Positions 32,228 to 41,933 of a stretch of DNA of 64,000 nt are shown here, piece by piece. Origin of the DNA: Treponema sp. (GTDB lineage: Bacteria > Spirochaetota > Spirochaetia > Treponematales > Treponemataceae); the NCBI GenBank assembly GCA_016286535.1, contig JAEESZ010000002.1, forward strand, positions 62,001 through 126,000, in the 5' to 3' direction. Made by a program: the position numbers and the translations under genes. Under the pieces are notes generated by a model, which was not told the origin of the DNA, ran no database searches, and saw only the letters and a list, made by a program, of their open reading frames with translations. Numbering within the stretch: position 1 is the stretch's first letter; the number at the start of each line of letters is the position of its first letter.

Positions 32228-33394
32228 ATGGGCTCAGGTGATAAAAAATTTATATTGGAACTTCCATTAAAGGTTGTACTTACAGAAGATGGGGCTTCTA
32301 ATTTTATCAGTCATAAAAAAAATCTTATCCGCTTCCGTTTAGCAGATAATATTGAAGAGTATGGAATCTCTCTAAATAAATTTTCTCCCCAGTCAATTCA
32401 AAGTATGATCCTCCTGGATTATATTTCAAAAATCGAAATTTCCATGTCAGAATTCGTTTCTTCCCGTCAGGAAGTAATGGATCTTTCTAAAGTAATCGTT
32501 TTTTCAATTTTATATAAACAGTTTGACCGCGATGTTTATGCAGAACTTATTCAGTGTGAATGTGTAAGAAAGCATAACAGATCTAATCCTTCTCATCTGA
32601 TTGATGAAAGAACTAAAATGACAGAGCGTCAGTTACGAAGCATTTTGCAGAATAAAGAATCTATCATACAGTCTACCCGCAAAATGATTCTTGACCCTAT
32701 CTGGAAATCAATCATGTCTAATAAGGATTATTCTTCAGAAGAAAAGAATATCTATCTTTTAATGACAGAAAAGTTCTTAAACCGCCTGGGCTTAATGAAC
32801 TGGTATATAATCACAATGTTCCATAAGAGCGAAGGTGTAAACGAAATGTTTATTGCCATAAGAAACCTTTTAAGCTCTTACATGGAAAAATCAAAGGTTG
32901 CAGAATATATTTCGGTTATGGTAATGGAACTTGCCCTTAATAACGAAAATACAAACATTCGTAAAGAAGCAAGAAACATTTACCATGGAGTTGATGATAT
33001 TGACGCCCTCATTTTTGATGCAGAAACCCGAGCCAAAATTGTAAGGGAATTACAGAGAAAACATGAACTTGTATTCCTTTCCTGGAAATTAGGCGGCGGT
33101 TCAAAATCAATTGGAAAACAGGGAACTCTTTCTATTACCCTTTACAACAAGGATGATGAATTCCAGGAAGTAAAGGAAAATATTGAAATTGCAAAGGCTG
33201 CAAATAATAACAAAAAATCATTAATTGACTTCTACAGGGAATTACCGGAAGGTCAGGAAGGTACCGACTTAGGTCTCTACTATCTTTCTTACCTTGATGA
33301 TGCCTGTAAAAAAGTTAATGTTAAGTTTGAATCAATTGTTAATCAGTTTACAGCAAGTGATTTAACCGTAATTAACCTGAATTTCAAATTCTAG
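32228..33394 (+). CDS. Conserved hypothetical protein, possible degenerate GHKL ATPase
   Basis: This 388-residue soluble protein has no signal peptide. Its middle is helical (residues about 60-235). The C-terminal part has features that resemble a GHKL ATPase fold: VMVMELALNNENTN (around residue 235) in the place of an N-box, and EGTDLGLYYLSYLDDA (around 345) like a G2 box. The glycine-rich G1 box is not seen, so ATP binding is doubtful. It has its own good promoter and heads an operon with a lipoprotein gene, trmB and ligA. A signalling or switch role is possible. The family may be restricted to spirochaetes. Confidence 0.5.
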   Translation: MGSGDKKFILELPLKVVLTEDGASNFISHKKNLIRFRLADNIEEYGISLNKFSPQSIQSMILLDYISKIEISMSEFVSSRQEVMDLSKVIVFSILYKQFDRDVYAELIQCECVRKHNRSNPSHLIDERTKMTERQLRSILQNKESIIQSTRKMILDPIWKSIMSNKDYSSEEKNIYLLMTEKFLNRLGLMNWYIITMFHKSEGVNEMFIAIRNLLSSYMEKSKVAEYISVMVMELALNNENTNIRKEARNIYHGVDDIDALIFDAETRAKIVRELQRKHELVFLSWKLGGGSKSIGKQGTLSITLYNKDDEFQEVKENIEIAKAANNNKKSLIDFYRELPEGQEGTDLGLYYLSYLDDACKKVNVKFESIVNQFTASDLTVINLNFKF

Positions 33395-33397
33395 ACT

Positions 33398-34039
33398 ATG
33401 AATAAAACTTTAAGCAGAACATTATTTTTTCTTTTATGCCTGACTTTAAGCTTACTTGCTGCCTGTTCAAATGAATTAAGCGGAATAAGAGGCCCTGAAG
33501 CCACCGTAATTTTTGATTATGCTGATAATAGTTCCAGCCCGGAAGTAAGGCTCTGCGTTTTTACAGAAACCAGCGGGAACGTAAGGCGGCTTGAAAAGTT
33601 CTGTCTTAAAAGTTTAAAAGAAAACTTTGTCTGGGAAACAAAAGACTTTATTCAGGTACAGAACGGAAATAAGCTTTACGCCGGCTATACAAATTTTGTT
33701 GTTCCCCATGGCTTTTACATTCCAAAAGGCGAATACGAAATTAACTATATAGAAGCTGACCAGAAAGAATACAGCATTGAAGTGCTTGTTAATTACGAAG
33801 AAAAACTTTATGAATCGAATGCAGAAAATTTTCAAAGCCTTTGTAACAACTTAACTTTTAATAAAAAAATTGCTATATATGATATTAATCAGGCATTAAT
33901 ATATTTTGGTGATATTAAAAATGATTTAACCACAAACGAAAAAATATTAAAAAAATATAAAAGTGCAGATTCTTTTAGAAAAGTTTACTGTGTACAGGAT
34001 AATAGTTTTTATTGTCTTTTGCCGGTAGAAAAAATATAA
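33398..34039 (+). CDS. Hypothetical lipoprotein
   Basis: This 213-residue protein has a strong signal peptide and lipobox ending at Cys23 (LLAAC). The mature domain (ATVIFDYADNSSSPEVRLCVF, truncated here to its visible start) is beta-rich, then becomes Lys/Asn-rich toward the end. No family or catalytic motif is recognised. The ATG lies three bases after the preceding stop, so translation is coupled to the 32228 gene. The localisation, periplasmic or outer-membrane face, cannot be decided from the residues after Cys23 (SNELSG). Confidence 0.7.
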   Translation: MNKTLSRTLFFLLCLTLSLLAACSNELSGIRGPEATVIFDYADNSSSPEVRLCVFTETSGNVRRLEKFCLKSLKENFVWETKDFIQVQNGNKLYAGYTNFVVPHGFYIPKGEYEINYIEADQKEYSIEVLVNYEEKLYESNAENFQSLCNNLTFNKKIAIYDINQALIYFGDIKNDLTTNEKILKKYKSADSFRKVYCVQDNSFYCLLPVEKI

Positions 34040-34057
34040 ATTTTTTAAGGATGGAAA

Positions 34058-34780
34058 ATGAATAAAGAAGAAAATCAGGAAGCAGAACCTTTGCCTGCGG
34101 CGGAAAAGAAGGACTTTTACAGAGAAATTAAGACTTATGTTTTAAGAATTGGTCGTATGACCCAGGCTCAGGAAAAAGCCTATAATGAGCTTGCCCCACA
34201 TTACTGCATACCTTTTGAAAAAAAAATATTGAACTTTTGCGATATTTTTGGAAATACAAATCCTGTAATTGTAGAAATTGGATTTGGAATGGGTGATGCC
34301 ACCTGGCAGATTGCAAAAGCAAATCCGGATATAAATTATCTTGGTATTGAAGTTCATCGTCCCGGAGTAGGAAAGCTTCTGAACGAAATTAAAAAGAACG
34401 ACTTAAAGAATCTTTTAATAATTGAACATGACGCACTCGAAGTGCTTGAATATATGATTGGCAATAACAGCGTAAACGGCTTTCATATCTTCTTCCCTGA
34501 TCCATGGCCAAAAAAACGTCATCACAAAAGAAGAATGCTGCAGCGCCCAAGAACAACTTTAATGGCACAAAAGCTTGCTCCCGGTGCTTATCTTTACTTT
34601 GTAACAGACATAGTAGAATATGCTGAATTTGCCCTTGAAGAATTAAATTTAACAGATCACCTTAAAAACAAATATGATGGTTTTGCTCCTGCTCAAAGCT
34701 GGAGAAAACAAACAAAATTTGAACGTAAGGGACTCGAAAAAGACAGACAGATTACCGAATTATTTTTTGTTAAAGAATAA
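34058..34780 (+). CDS. trmB: tRNA (guanine-N7-)-methyltransferase
   Basis: The enzyme methylates G46 of tRNA using S-adenosylmethionine. The 240-residue protein shows the SAM-binding motif [15 protein letters not shown] (about residues 71-85), the [16 protein letters not shown] segment and the family signature [15 protein letters not shown]. The C-terminal [12 protein letters not shown] matches the substrate-binding tail. Length is normal with a short acidic N-terminal extension. It is placed between a lipoprotein gene and ligA, whose ATG starts two bases after its stop. Confidence 0.96.
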   Translation: MNKEENQEAEPLPAAEKKDFYREIKTYVLRIGRMTQAQEKAYNELAPHYCIPFEKKILNFCDIFGNTNPVIVEIGFGMGDATWQIAKANPDINYLGIEVHRPGVGKLLNEIKKNDLKNLLIIEHDALEVLEYMIGNNSVNGFHIFFPDPWPKKRHHKRRMLQRPRTTLMAQKLAPGAYLYFVTDIVEYAEFALEELNLTDHLKNKYDGFAPAQSWRKQTKFERKGLEKDRQITELFFVKE

Positions 34781-34782
34781 AT

Positions 34783-36693
34783 ATGAAAAATCCAAGAATT
34801 GCAGAATTAGAAAAATTAATTAAGAAATATCAGGACTCATACTATAACGGCGAAGCAGAAATTGAAGATGCTGAATTCGATAAATTATGGGATGAGCTTA
34901 AAGCCTTAGACCCTGAAAATGCTATTTTGCAGAGGGTTGGAGCAGATTCCGGTAATTTTTCTAAAATACAGCATATTATGCCAATGGGAAGCCAGGAAAA
35001 GGCTGCAGACCCGGAACAGTTTTTAGCCTGGGCCGCAAAACATACTTACGACAAGTATCTTGTTGAATACAAGCTGGACGGCGCTTCCCTTGAACTGCAA
35101 TATCAAAACGGATACCTGGTAAGGGCCGTAACCAGAGGGGACGGTTCTATAGGTGACGATATTACTGCCAATGCAAAAAAAATGAATGGCGTTCTTCCTG
35201 CCATTTATAAAGACGGACAATTAGTTCCTTTTACCGGAGGAATTCGAGGCGAAGTCATTATGACTCACGAAGTTCATAAAAAATATTTTTCTGATAAAGC
35301 TAATTGCCGTAATGCGGCAAACGGTTTAATGAAAAGAAAAGATGGCAGTGGAAGTGAATATTTAAAACTTATTACTTACGATGCCCTTGCTCTGGACGGA
35401 AAGTCTTATTTTAATTACGAAGAAGAAAAAATCCGCTGGCTTATGGACTGCGGTTTTAATGTAGTTCCTCTTGTAATCTGTTTAAATCCCCAGAGGGTTA
35501 TTGCTTACCGGGCAAAGGTAATGGAAGAAAGAAAAAATCTTGAATACGATATTGACGGGCTTGTAATAAAGGAAAGGGCAATAAATCTTGAAGATGCAAG
35601 CAGAGCCCGCCCAGACCGTCAGATTGCCTTTAAGTTCAGCCTGGAAGAAGCAGTTACTACTTTACGAAAAGTTGAGTGGAGCATAAGCGGTTCAACCTAC
35701 ACCCCGGTAGCCGTATTTGACGAAGTAGAATTAAACGGAACAAAGGTTCAGCGGGCAAGTCTTGCAAACCCTGACACAATGCGCAAGCTCAAAGTAGAAA
35801 TAGGAAGCCACGTTGTTGTTGTAAAAAGGGGAGAAATTATTCCAAAAATTGAAGCCGTAGTAGAAGAAAAAAATCTCAGAACTTTCCCGGTTGAATATCC
35901 CCAGACATGCGAAGTATGCGGTTCAAAACTTATAGATGACGGAAGCCGCCTTTATTGTCCTGAAAAAAGCTGTGCCAAAAGAGTTTTACATCAGCTTTTA
36001 AAATTTGTTCAGACAGTAGATATCAGAGATTTAGGTGAAACTCTGGTAACTTCTTTATTCAATGATAAAGTACTTAAGTCTGTAAGCGATATTTACACTC
36101 TTAGTCAGGAAGATTTAATTCCATATTTCTTAAACGAAGAAAGCATAGAAGCAGAAAAAAAATCACTTGGGGCAGAAAAAGTATATAAAAGTATACAGTC
36201 TCACAGGAATATGAAACTTGCAGTATTTTTAGCTGCCTTTGATATTCAGGATTTTGGAGAAACTACTGCTCAAAAATTAATCGATGCCGGTTTTAACAGT
36301 CTTGAAAAACTTCTTTCTGCAGACGAAAATCAAATTGCACAGGTTTACGGTTTTGCCGAAACTATGGCTGCTACAATTGTAGAAGGTTTAAAAGAAAATA
36401 AAGAAGAAATGCTTTCTCTTGTAAATGAAGGAATTATAAGCATAGAAGCTGAAGGCGGAGGAATTCTTGAAGGAAAATCTTTCTGCTTTACAGGTGAATT
36501 AAATAAAATGAAGAGGGCCGATGCCCAGAAATTAGTAAAAGATAACGGCGGAAGCATAAAATCTTCCGTTACAAAAGATTTAAGTTATCTTGTTACAAAT
36601 GATACTTCTTCTGGTTCTTCAAAAAATGTAAGGGCAAAAGAACTTGGAATTCCTGTAATAAATGAAGATGAATTTCTTGCTCTTTTTAAATAA
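34783..36693 (+). CDS. ligA: NAD-dependent DNA ligase
   Basis: This 636-residue DNA ligase seals nicks during replication and repair using NAD. The adenylation lysine is Lys97 in VEYKLDGAS. Nucleotide-binding segments TRGDGSIGDD and IDGLVIKE follow. Then come the OB fold, the four-Cys zinc finger (CEVCG and CPEKSC, about residues 377-405), the helix-hairpin-helix region (FDIQDFGETTAQKL) and a C-terminal BRCT domain (GKSFCFTGELNKMKRADAQK). It is slightly shorter than the usual 660-680 residues, mostly from a compact N-terminal Ia domain. Confidence 0.96.
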   Translation: MKNPRIAELEKLIKKYQDSYYNGEAEIEDAEFDKLWDELKALDPENAILQRVGADSGNFSKIQHIMPMGSQEKAADPEQFLAWAAKHTYDKYLVEYKLDGASLELQYQNGYLVRAVTRGDGSIGDDITANAKKMNGVLPAIYKDGQLVPFTGGIRGEVIMTHEVHKKYFSDKANCRNAANGLMKRKDGSGSEYLKLITYDALALDGKSYFNYEEEKIRWLMDCGFNVVPLVICLNPQRVIAYRAKVMEERKNLEYDIDGLVIKERAINLEDASRARPDRQIAFKFSLEEAVTTLRKVEWSISGSTYTPVAVFDEVELNGTKVQRASLANPDTMRKLKVEIGSHVVVVKRGEIIPKIEAVVEEKNLRTFPVEYPQTCEVCGSKLIDDGSRLYCPEKSCAKRVLHQLLKFVQTVDIRDLGETLVTSLFNDKVLKSVSDIYTLSQEDLIPYFLNEESIEAEKKSLGAEKVYKSIQSHRNMKLAVFLAAFDIQDFGETTAQKLIDAGFNSLEKLLSADENQIAQVYGFAETMAATIVEGLKENKEEMLSLVNEGIISIEAEGGGILEGKSFCFTGELNKMKRADAQKLVKDNGGSIKSSVTKDLSYLVTNDTSSGSSKNVRAKELGIPVINEDEFLALFK

Positions 36694-36718
36694 AGAATGC
36701 TTAATTAATGTTTAATTA

Positions 36719-37315
36719 ATGATGAAGAAAATATTTCTTAAATTAATTACCACAATTATTTCTCTATATATAATTTACTGTGGCCTTGTTTATCTTCGTT
36801 TATTTATGGCGGCAAAAAATATAACGGAATTAAAAAATCAGGATATTTTAACCTTTATTATTTATGGCTCCTCTTCTTCTCTAGAAGAAAACACAATAAG
36901 CGGCCGTTTTTCCATTCTGGATTCAGGTCAGAACGAAATTACCCAGATTGAACGCTCCTGGAACGGAAACTATCTTACAGTTGATTTTACCCAGATAGAA
37001 ATTAATAAGAGAGTAATTTCTTTTCCTTCGACAATTTATTCCAGAAACAGGATTTTTGAAAAGAAAAATAAAAACAGCGGTATAAAACTCGATAAATATT
37101 ATAATGAAAATAAAGAGTGTATTCTTTTAGACAAAAACTATTCTAAAAAACAAAGGCAGGATTTATATTTTATAAGCTGCTTTTCCAAAAAAAAGTATCT
37201 TGTTCCTGCCTTTAATATTAACAGCTATACGTTGGATTTATCTGTCTGCCTGAATGATTTTTATTATGTAATTTCTTACAACGAAAGCGGAAAGGCTATT
37301 CTTCATCAAAGGTAA
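36719..37315 (+). CDS. Small membrane-anchored hypothetical protein
   Basis: I do not recognise this 198-residue protein. It has one N-terminal membrane segment (about residues 8-30) and no lipobox, so the rest probably faces the periplasm. The soluble part contains TFIIYGSSSSLEENTISGRF and is rich in Lys, Asn and Tyr. The start may be the ATG at 36719 or 36722. No ribosome site is obvious, but TTAATTAATG occurs twice in a row just upstream. Its last 20 bases overlap the convergent M23 peptidase gene. Confidence 0.6.
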   Translation: MMKKIFLKLITTIISLYIIYCGLVYLRLFMAAKNITELKNQDILTFIIYGSSSSLEENTISGRFSILDSGQNEITQIERSWNGNYLTVDFTQIEINKRVISFPSTIYSRNRIFEKKNKNSGIKLDKYYNENKECILLDKNYSKKQRQDLYFISCFSKKKYLVPAFNINSYTLDLSVCLNDFYYVISYNESGKAILHQR

Positions 37316-38270
37316 AATCATTAAGGAAGAATTCCGGACGAACGGCACTTCCATTTAATCTTATTTCCCAGTGAAGGTGAGGACCTGTTGCAAGTCCTGT
37401 AGAACCAGACTTTCCAATTAATTCACCGGCTTTAACCATTTGTCCTTCGCTTACATTTAATTCATTTAAGTGATAGTAAAGGCTGTAAAGACCAGGAAGG
37501 TGTTCAATTACAATGCTCCAGCCGGTTGAGATTCTGTCTTCTGCCATTACAACTTTTCCGTCGGCGCAGGCATGAACTTCGCTTCCGGTTGGAATGCCAT
37601 AGTCGTTACCGTAATGAAGGCTTGTAGAAGATTTACCGTTTGAATAAGCATAAATACGTCTGTCTCCAAAGTAGGCAGTATAGCGGGTACTTGGATTAGG
37701 TACTATAAATCTTTTTAGGGTAAATACATCACTGGTCATTGTTGTAAATAAGATATTGTTAAGTTTTTCTATCTGCGCAGTTCTTTCGGGACTGTTGTTG
37801 GTTTTTATAGCAGTATTTTTAGCATCAAGTTCAATAGTTTCTTTATTCCATTCACGGTTTTTGAACTCAACAGGCAGCTTAAACTCAAAATCTTCTTCGT
37901 TTAAAGAATTGAATACAACCTTGAGTGTAAAGTTTCCGCCTTCAATCCAGGGAGAAACCGGAACAGCAGCAAGCATTTCTGTTACTGTAGATTTTTTATT
38001 TTTATTAATCTGATAAAAGGGTGAACTTTCAATTGTTTTTTTATCCTGAATTAAAATAAGGGAAGCCTTTTTTTCAGTTTCGTTTTTTGATTTCTTTTTA
38101 TTTGTTGTGATTTTAATTCTTGCAAAAACTGCATCGCCCGGAACAATGCTTTCATTGTAGGTAACATTTAAGGTGTAATAATCACTTTCGTATTTTGCGT
38201 TTGCACAAAAGGCTACAGCAGAATTAATTAACAAAAGACCGGCTAAAAAGATTTTTAATAGTTTTTTCAT
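37296..38270 (-). CDS. Secreted M23-family peptidase (LytM/NlpD-like)
   Basis: This 324-residue exported protein has a signal peptide (IFLAGLLLINSAVAFCA). An uncharacterised beta-rich domain covers about residues 25-165. The C-terminal LytM domain covers about 200-320, with HYGNDYGIPTGSEVHA, YYHLNELNVSEGQMVKAG and HLHWEIR supplying the zinc ligands, which all appear intact. It probably cuts peptidoglycan crosslinks, or acts as an activator of an amidase. It overlaps recJ by four bases, so it is the last gene of the reverse-strand run from araB. Confidence 0.9.
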   Translation of the reverse strand: MKKLLKIFLAGLLLINSAVAFCANAKYESDYYTLNVTYNESIVPGDAVFARIKITTNKKKSKNETEKKASLILIQDKKTIESSPFYQINKNKKSTVTEMLAAVPVSPWIEGGNFTLKVVFNSLNEEDFEFKLPVEFKNREWNKETIELDAKNTAIKTNNSPERTAQIEKLNNILFTTMTSDVFTLKRFIVPNPSTRYTAYFGDRRIYAYSNGKSSTSLHYGNDYGIPTGSEVHACADGKVVMAEDRISTGWSIVIEHLPGLYSLYYHLNELNVSEGQMVKAGELIGKSGSTGLATGPHLHWEIRLNGSAVRPEFFLNDFTFDEE

Positions 38271-40411
38271 GAATATATTTCCTTAATAATAAGCTGGTTA
38301 CTGGCAATACCATTAAAATAATTTTTACTTAAGCTGAAAAGAACATCATAAGAATTATTTTTTATAATATCTTTACCCAGGCGCTCTGCCTGAGACCAGA
38401 ACATACCTGCAAATTTGTGTTTTCCACAATCAAAGGTTAATTTTAAGTGCATAGGCTCTTTTTTGCCGACGGTGACAGCATCAAGAATTTTAATTCCCCG
38501 GCTTAAAAATATCAGTTCTTCGTTCTCATTACCATAAGGTTCAAACATTTCAAGCAGTTTGAAAATTTCTGGTGTAAGATATTGTGGTGGAAGTTCCGCA
38601 TCAATATTGACTGCTTCTTCTTCCGTTTCTAAATTAATTGTCGGTAAAGATTCCTTTATTTTTATTAAAAAATCATTGAGTTTAGCTTTCTCAAAACTGA
38701 AGCCGGCAGCAGCGTTGTGGCCCCCGTGATTAATAAAAAAGTCACCAAAACTGTCCAGATATTTTGTAGCAATAAAGTTTTTATTACTTCTTATGGAACC
38801 AATACATATATCTTTGTTAAAGGTTACTGCAATTGAAGGTACAGAAAAATCTGAAAGAAGTCTTGCTGCAAAAAGGCCTGTAAGACCGGGATGAATGTTT
38901 TCGTCAACAACAAGACATATTTTATTCTGATAATCCTTTACGCTTTGCAGGGCCTTGTCTTTTACATTAAATAAAGTATTTGAAACAAGATTTTTTCTTT
39001 CTTCATTTAAAGAAAGAAGTTCTTTTGCATATTCATCTCTTTGCAAAGGATTTTCGCTTATTAAAAGCTTTAAGGCTACATCCGGTTTTCCAAGTCTTCC
39101 TGCCGCATTTAAGCATGGAATTATAGACCAGGATAAATCCTGTGAAGAAATATTTTCGTAGTTTATTTTAAGGTTTGCAAAAAGCTCTCCAAGACCTTCG
39201 CAGGGCTTTTCTTTTTTTATTATTGAAAGGGCATTTTTTACAAGAATTCTGTTTTCGTTTTTCATCGGCATGATATCTGCAAGAGCCGCAATACCTGCCA
39301 GCTGAATTTCTGTTTTTTCAAGTTTTATATAATCCGGGAACTGCTGGTTTATCAGTTTTTTTGAAAAAGTGATGTAAAGATTATACAAGCTGTTAATGGC
39401 AGATTTTTCTTCCGGAATATATTTTGCAATAGATGAAAGTTCAGAAAGCTCCTTTGAAGACTTGTTTTTTAAGGATGGGATTTTTGAGCAGATCATGCTT
39501 TTTAAATCGTAAAGATTAAATTCTACTCCGGAACCAAAAATATTTTTTAAAAGCGCTTTTGTATAGGCTGCGTCCCAGCTGTAAATTAACTGGCCCTGTA
39601 AAAAGTAGGGGAGTTTTAAATCATATATTGAAGTAAGGTTTGGTGTAATTTCTTCCCTTAAAGTTTTTACCTTTACATTGTTTTTAATTTTTATACATTC
39701 AACAATGATTTTGTCTTTTTCTTCAGTTAATTCAAGAATTGTAAGTTCAGAATTGTAAAAGTCGCTTGCGGCATAGCGCAGAGCCGAGGTAAGTTTATAG
39801 GCAACTGCCGCTCCGGAAATATCTTTGAAAGGGTATTTTGATTCCGGAAGTTTTGGGTCTATAACGACAATGGCAGATGGAAGTTCGGAAGGAGGATTAT
39901 GATGGTCTGTAACAATTACATCAATTCCTTTTGAAGCGGCATAATCAACTTCTGCATTATTAGAGATTCCGCAGTCAACTGTAATTATTAAAGAGCCGCC
40001 TTCCTTTTCAAAATCATCAACTGCAGCAATGGATAGTCCGTAAGCGTCATCATCCATAGGAAGCCGCCACTGTACATCTATGCCAATATATTTAAGGTAT
40101 TTATAAAGGATTGCAGTAGAGGTTACCCCGTCAACATCAGAATCACCAAAAATCAGGACTTTTTCACCTTCTTCTTTTGCCTGTAAAATTCTTTCTACGG
40201 CATCTTCCATGTTGGGAAGTAAAAAAGGTTCATTCTGGAATCTTAAATCATCTTCCAGATAGTATAAAATATCTTTTCCCTCTGTAATATTTCTTCTTAC
40301 AAAAATTGAAGCAAGAATTTTAGATAAATCCTGAAATTTATTATCTAAAAAATTTGTGCATAAAGGCTCAACCTGACCCTTTGATACAGGAGTTTTGATA
40401 CAGGTAATCAC
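38267..40411 (-). CDS. recJ: Single-stranded-DNA exonuclease RecJ
   Basis: This 714-residue 5'-3' exonuclease works in recombination and mismatch or base-excision repair. The DHH domain has FGDSDVDGVTSTAILYK (motif I, about residues 89-105), ITVDCGISNN and VTDHHNPP. An insertion of about 120 residues (roughly 215-335) separates parts of the core. The DHHA1 region carries NHGGHNAAAGFSFEKA, and a C-terminal OB-like domain ends the chain. It is translationally coupled to recO upstream (one-base overlap), an operon that makes sense because both serve RecFOR-type repair. Confidence 0.93.
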   Translation of the reverse strand: MITCIKTPVSKGQVEPLCTNFLDNKFQDLSKILASIFVRRNITEGKDILYYLEDDLRFQNEPFLLPNMEDAVERILQAKEEGEKVLIFGDSDVDGVTSTAILYKYLKYIGIDVQWRLPMDDDAYGLSIAAVDDFEKEGGSLIITVDCGISNNAEVDYAASKGIDVIVTDHHNPPSELPSAIVVIDPKLPESKYPFKDISGAAVAYKLTSALRYAASDFYNSELTILELTEEKDKIIVECIKIKNNVKVKTLREEITPNLTSIYDLKLPYFLQGQLIYSWDAAYTKALLKNIFGSGVEFNLYDLKSMICSKIPSLKNKSSKELSELSSIAKYIPEEKSAINSLYNLYITFSKKLINQQFPDYIKLEKTEIQLAGIAALADIMPMKNENRILVKNALSIIKKEKPCEGLGELFANLKINYENISSQDLSWSIIPCLNAAGRLGKPDVALKLLISENPLQRDEYAKELLSLNEERKNLVSNTLFNVKDKALQSVKDYQNKICLVVDENIHPGLTGLFAARLLSDFSVPSIAVTFNKDICIGSIRSNKNFIATKYLDSFGDFFINHGGHNAAAGFSFEKAKLNDFLIKIKESLPTINLETEEEAVNIDAELPPQYLTPEIFKLLEMFEPYGNENEELIFLSRGIKILDAVTVGKKEPMHLKLTFDCGKHKFAGMFWSQAERLGKDIIKNNSYDVLFSLSKNYFNGIASNQLIIKEIYS

Positions 40412-41175
40412 TATAAAATCCCCATCCCAGTTTCTATAGAGTTTAGTTTAAGATCCAGATTATTTTGAATCAAAAAGAAAACTATGTGTTTTATCTGTTC
40501 GTAGGTGTTTTTATCTATTTTTAACTTACGGCTTTCAGAAGGAGAAAGTACTGTAATTCCTGTAAGATACTGGATGGCTGAGTTATTAATTTTAAAGGCC
40601 GATTCCTGACTGTTACAAGATGAGCAGACAAAACAATTTTCAATATAATTATAATAAGAAATCTCCTGTTTTTCAATTTGTGAATCAATAAAAGATTTTC
40701 CACACATTGAACAGGCGTGGGTCTGGGGCTGAATGCCAAGAAGTTCAATATAACGCCATAAATAGCGCAGTAAACCAAGTCGGGATTGTTCTTCGTTACA
40801 CAATTCCATTCCGTCCAGAAAGCCGCTTAAAAGCTTAAAGGTGCTTTCGTTACTTCCTGCGCACTGGGTTTTTATGGCCAGTTCGCAGACCAGGGATGCG
40901 GCATACATCTTAAAAAGGGACTGCGAAAAGGAATTGTGGTAACTGCTTACTTCAAAGTCTGTAATTTTTATCTGATCTTTTTCGGGGTTCTCATAAAGCC
41001 AGATTTTTCCTATGTTAAATTGAGAAACAAGGGATTTCATCCGGCTTTTAGGACCACCGTACAAAACTGCATAAAGAATTCCTCTCTGTGGAGTAAGCAG
41101 ACTGATCTTACTGTTGTTTTCGCCTGTATTTTTAATTCCTAAAATAAGGCAGGGAGTAGAAAAACTTCTTTGCAT
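40411..41175 (-). CDS. recO: DNA repair protein RecO
   Basis: This 254-residue protein has the N-terminal OB fold of RecO (PCLILGIKNTGENNSKISLLTP and VLYGGPKSR). A helical domain follows. A zinc site is formed by CSMCG and CFVCSSC (about residues 157-190). It loads RecA on gapped DNA with RecR. Length is normal. It follows araD after only 11 bases and overlaps recJ by one base, so repair genes and arabinose genes share a transcript. Confidence 0.88.
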   Translation of the reverse strand: MQRSFSTPCLILGIKNTGENNSKISLLTPQRGILYAVLYGGPKSRMKSLVSQFNIGKIWLYENPEKDQIKITDFEVSSYHNSFSQSLFKMYAASLVCELAIKTQCAGSNESTFKLLSGFLDGMELCNEEQSRLGLLRYLWRYIELLGIQPQTHACSMCGKSFIDSQIEKQEISYYNYIENCFVCSSCNSQESAFKINNSAIQYLTGITVLSPSESRKLKIDKNTYEQIKHIVFFLIQNNLDLKLNSIETGMGIL

Positions 41176-41186
41176 AAGACCGGTAA

Positions 41187-41903
41187 TTATTTGCCCTGTC
41201 CGTAATAAGCATTTGGACCGTGCTTGCGTAAATAATGTTTATTTACAATGTAATCTGGAAGGGGATTTGCCTCCGGATTAATAAGCAGGGTATTTACTGC
41301 CATTTTACAGATTTCTTCCAGAACAGTTCCGTTATAAACTGCCTTTTCTGCATTTGTGCCCCAGGCAAAAGGTCCGTGACCACCGCAAAGTACCATGTTA
41401 ATCTCATTTGGATTTAATCCAAGGTCTTTAAAGTGTTTTACAATTAAAAGGCCGGTTTCTTTTTCGTAATCAGATTCTACTGCTTCCTTTGAAAGGTAAG
41501 GAGTGCAGGGAACTGCTTTTTGAATATGGTCTGCATGAGTTGTTCCAAACAAAGGAACAGATTTTACAGCCTGAGCCCAGCTTACTGCAAAAGTTGAATG
41601 GGTATGAATAATTCCACCAATTTTTGCTCCCTGATTCATGCCGAATTCCTTATATAAAACAGCATGAGTTGGAGTATCACTGGAAGGATTTAAGTTTCCT
41701 TCAACTTTTTTTCCGTCAAGGTCAACAATCACCATAGATTCTGGACTTAATTCAGGATAAGGAACTCCACTTGGTTTAATTGCAAAAACTCCCTTATCTT
41801 TATCAAAGGCAGAAACATTGCCCCAGGTGTATAAAGCCAGATGATTTTCCGGTATCTTCATATTTGCTTCGTAAGCTTCATTTCTAAGACTTTCGTAATT
41901 CAT
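41187..41903 (-). CDS. araD: L-ribulose-5-phosphate 4-epimerase
   Basis: This class II aldolase-family epimerase turns L-ribulose 5-phosphate into D-xylulose 5-phosphate. The ATG at 41903 is preferred since AGAAGG lies seven bases upstream; a start at 41933 would overlap the araB stop region. The 238-residue protein has the family motifs TWGNVSAFD, SSDTPTHAVLY, the zinc ligands GGIIHTHSTFAVSWAQ and HADH, and the C-terminal HYLRKHGPNAYYGQ. Length is normal. It is the second gene after the kinase. No araA isomerase is nearby. Confidence 0.95.
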   Translation of the reverse strand: MNYESLRNEAYEANMKIPENHLALYTWGNVSAFDKDKGVFAIKPSGVPYPELSPESMVIVDLDGKKVEGNLNPSSDTPTHAVLYKEFGMNQGAKIGGIIHTHSTFAVSWAQAVKSVPLFGTTHADHIQKAVPCTPYLSKEAVESDYEKETGLLIVKHFKDLGLNPNEINMVLCGGHGPFAWGTNAEKAVYNGTVLEEICKMAVNTLLINPEANPLPDYIVNKHYLRKHGPNAYYGQGK

Positions 41904-41933
41904 ATTTAAACCTTCTTTTATAATTATTATCAA

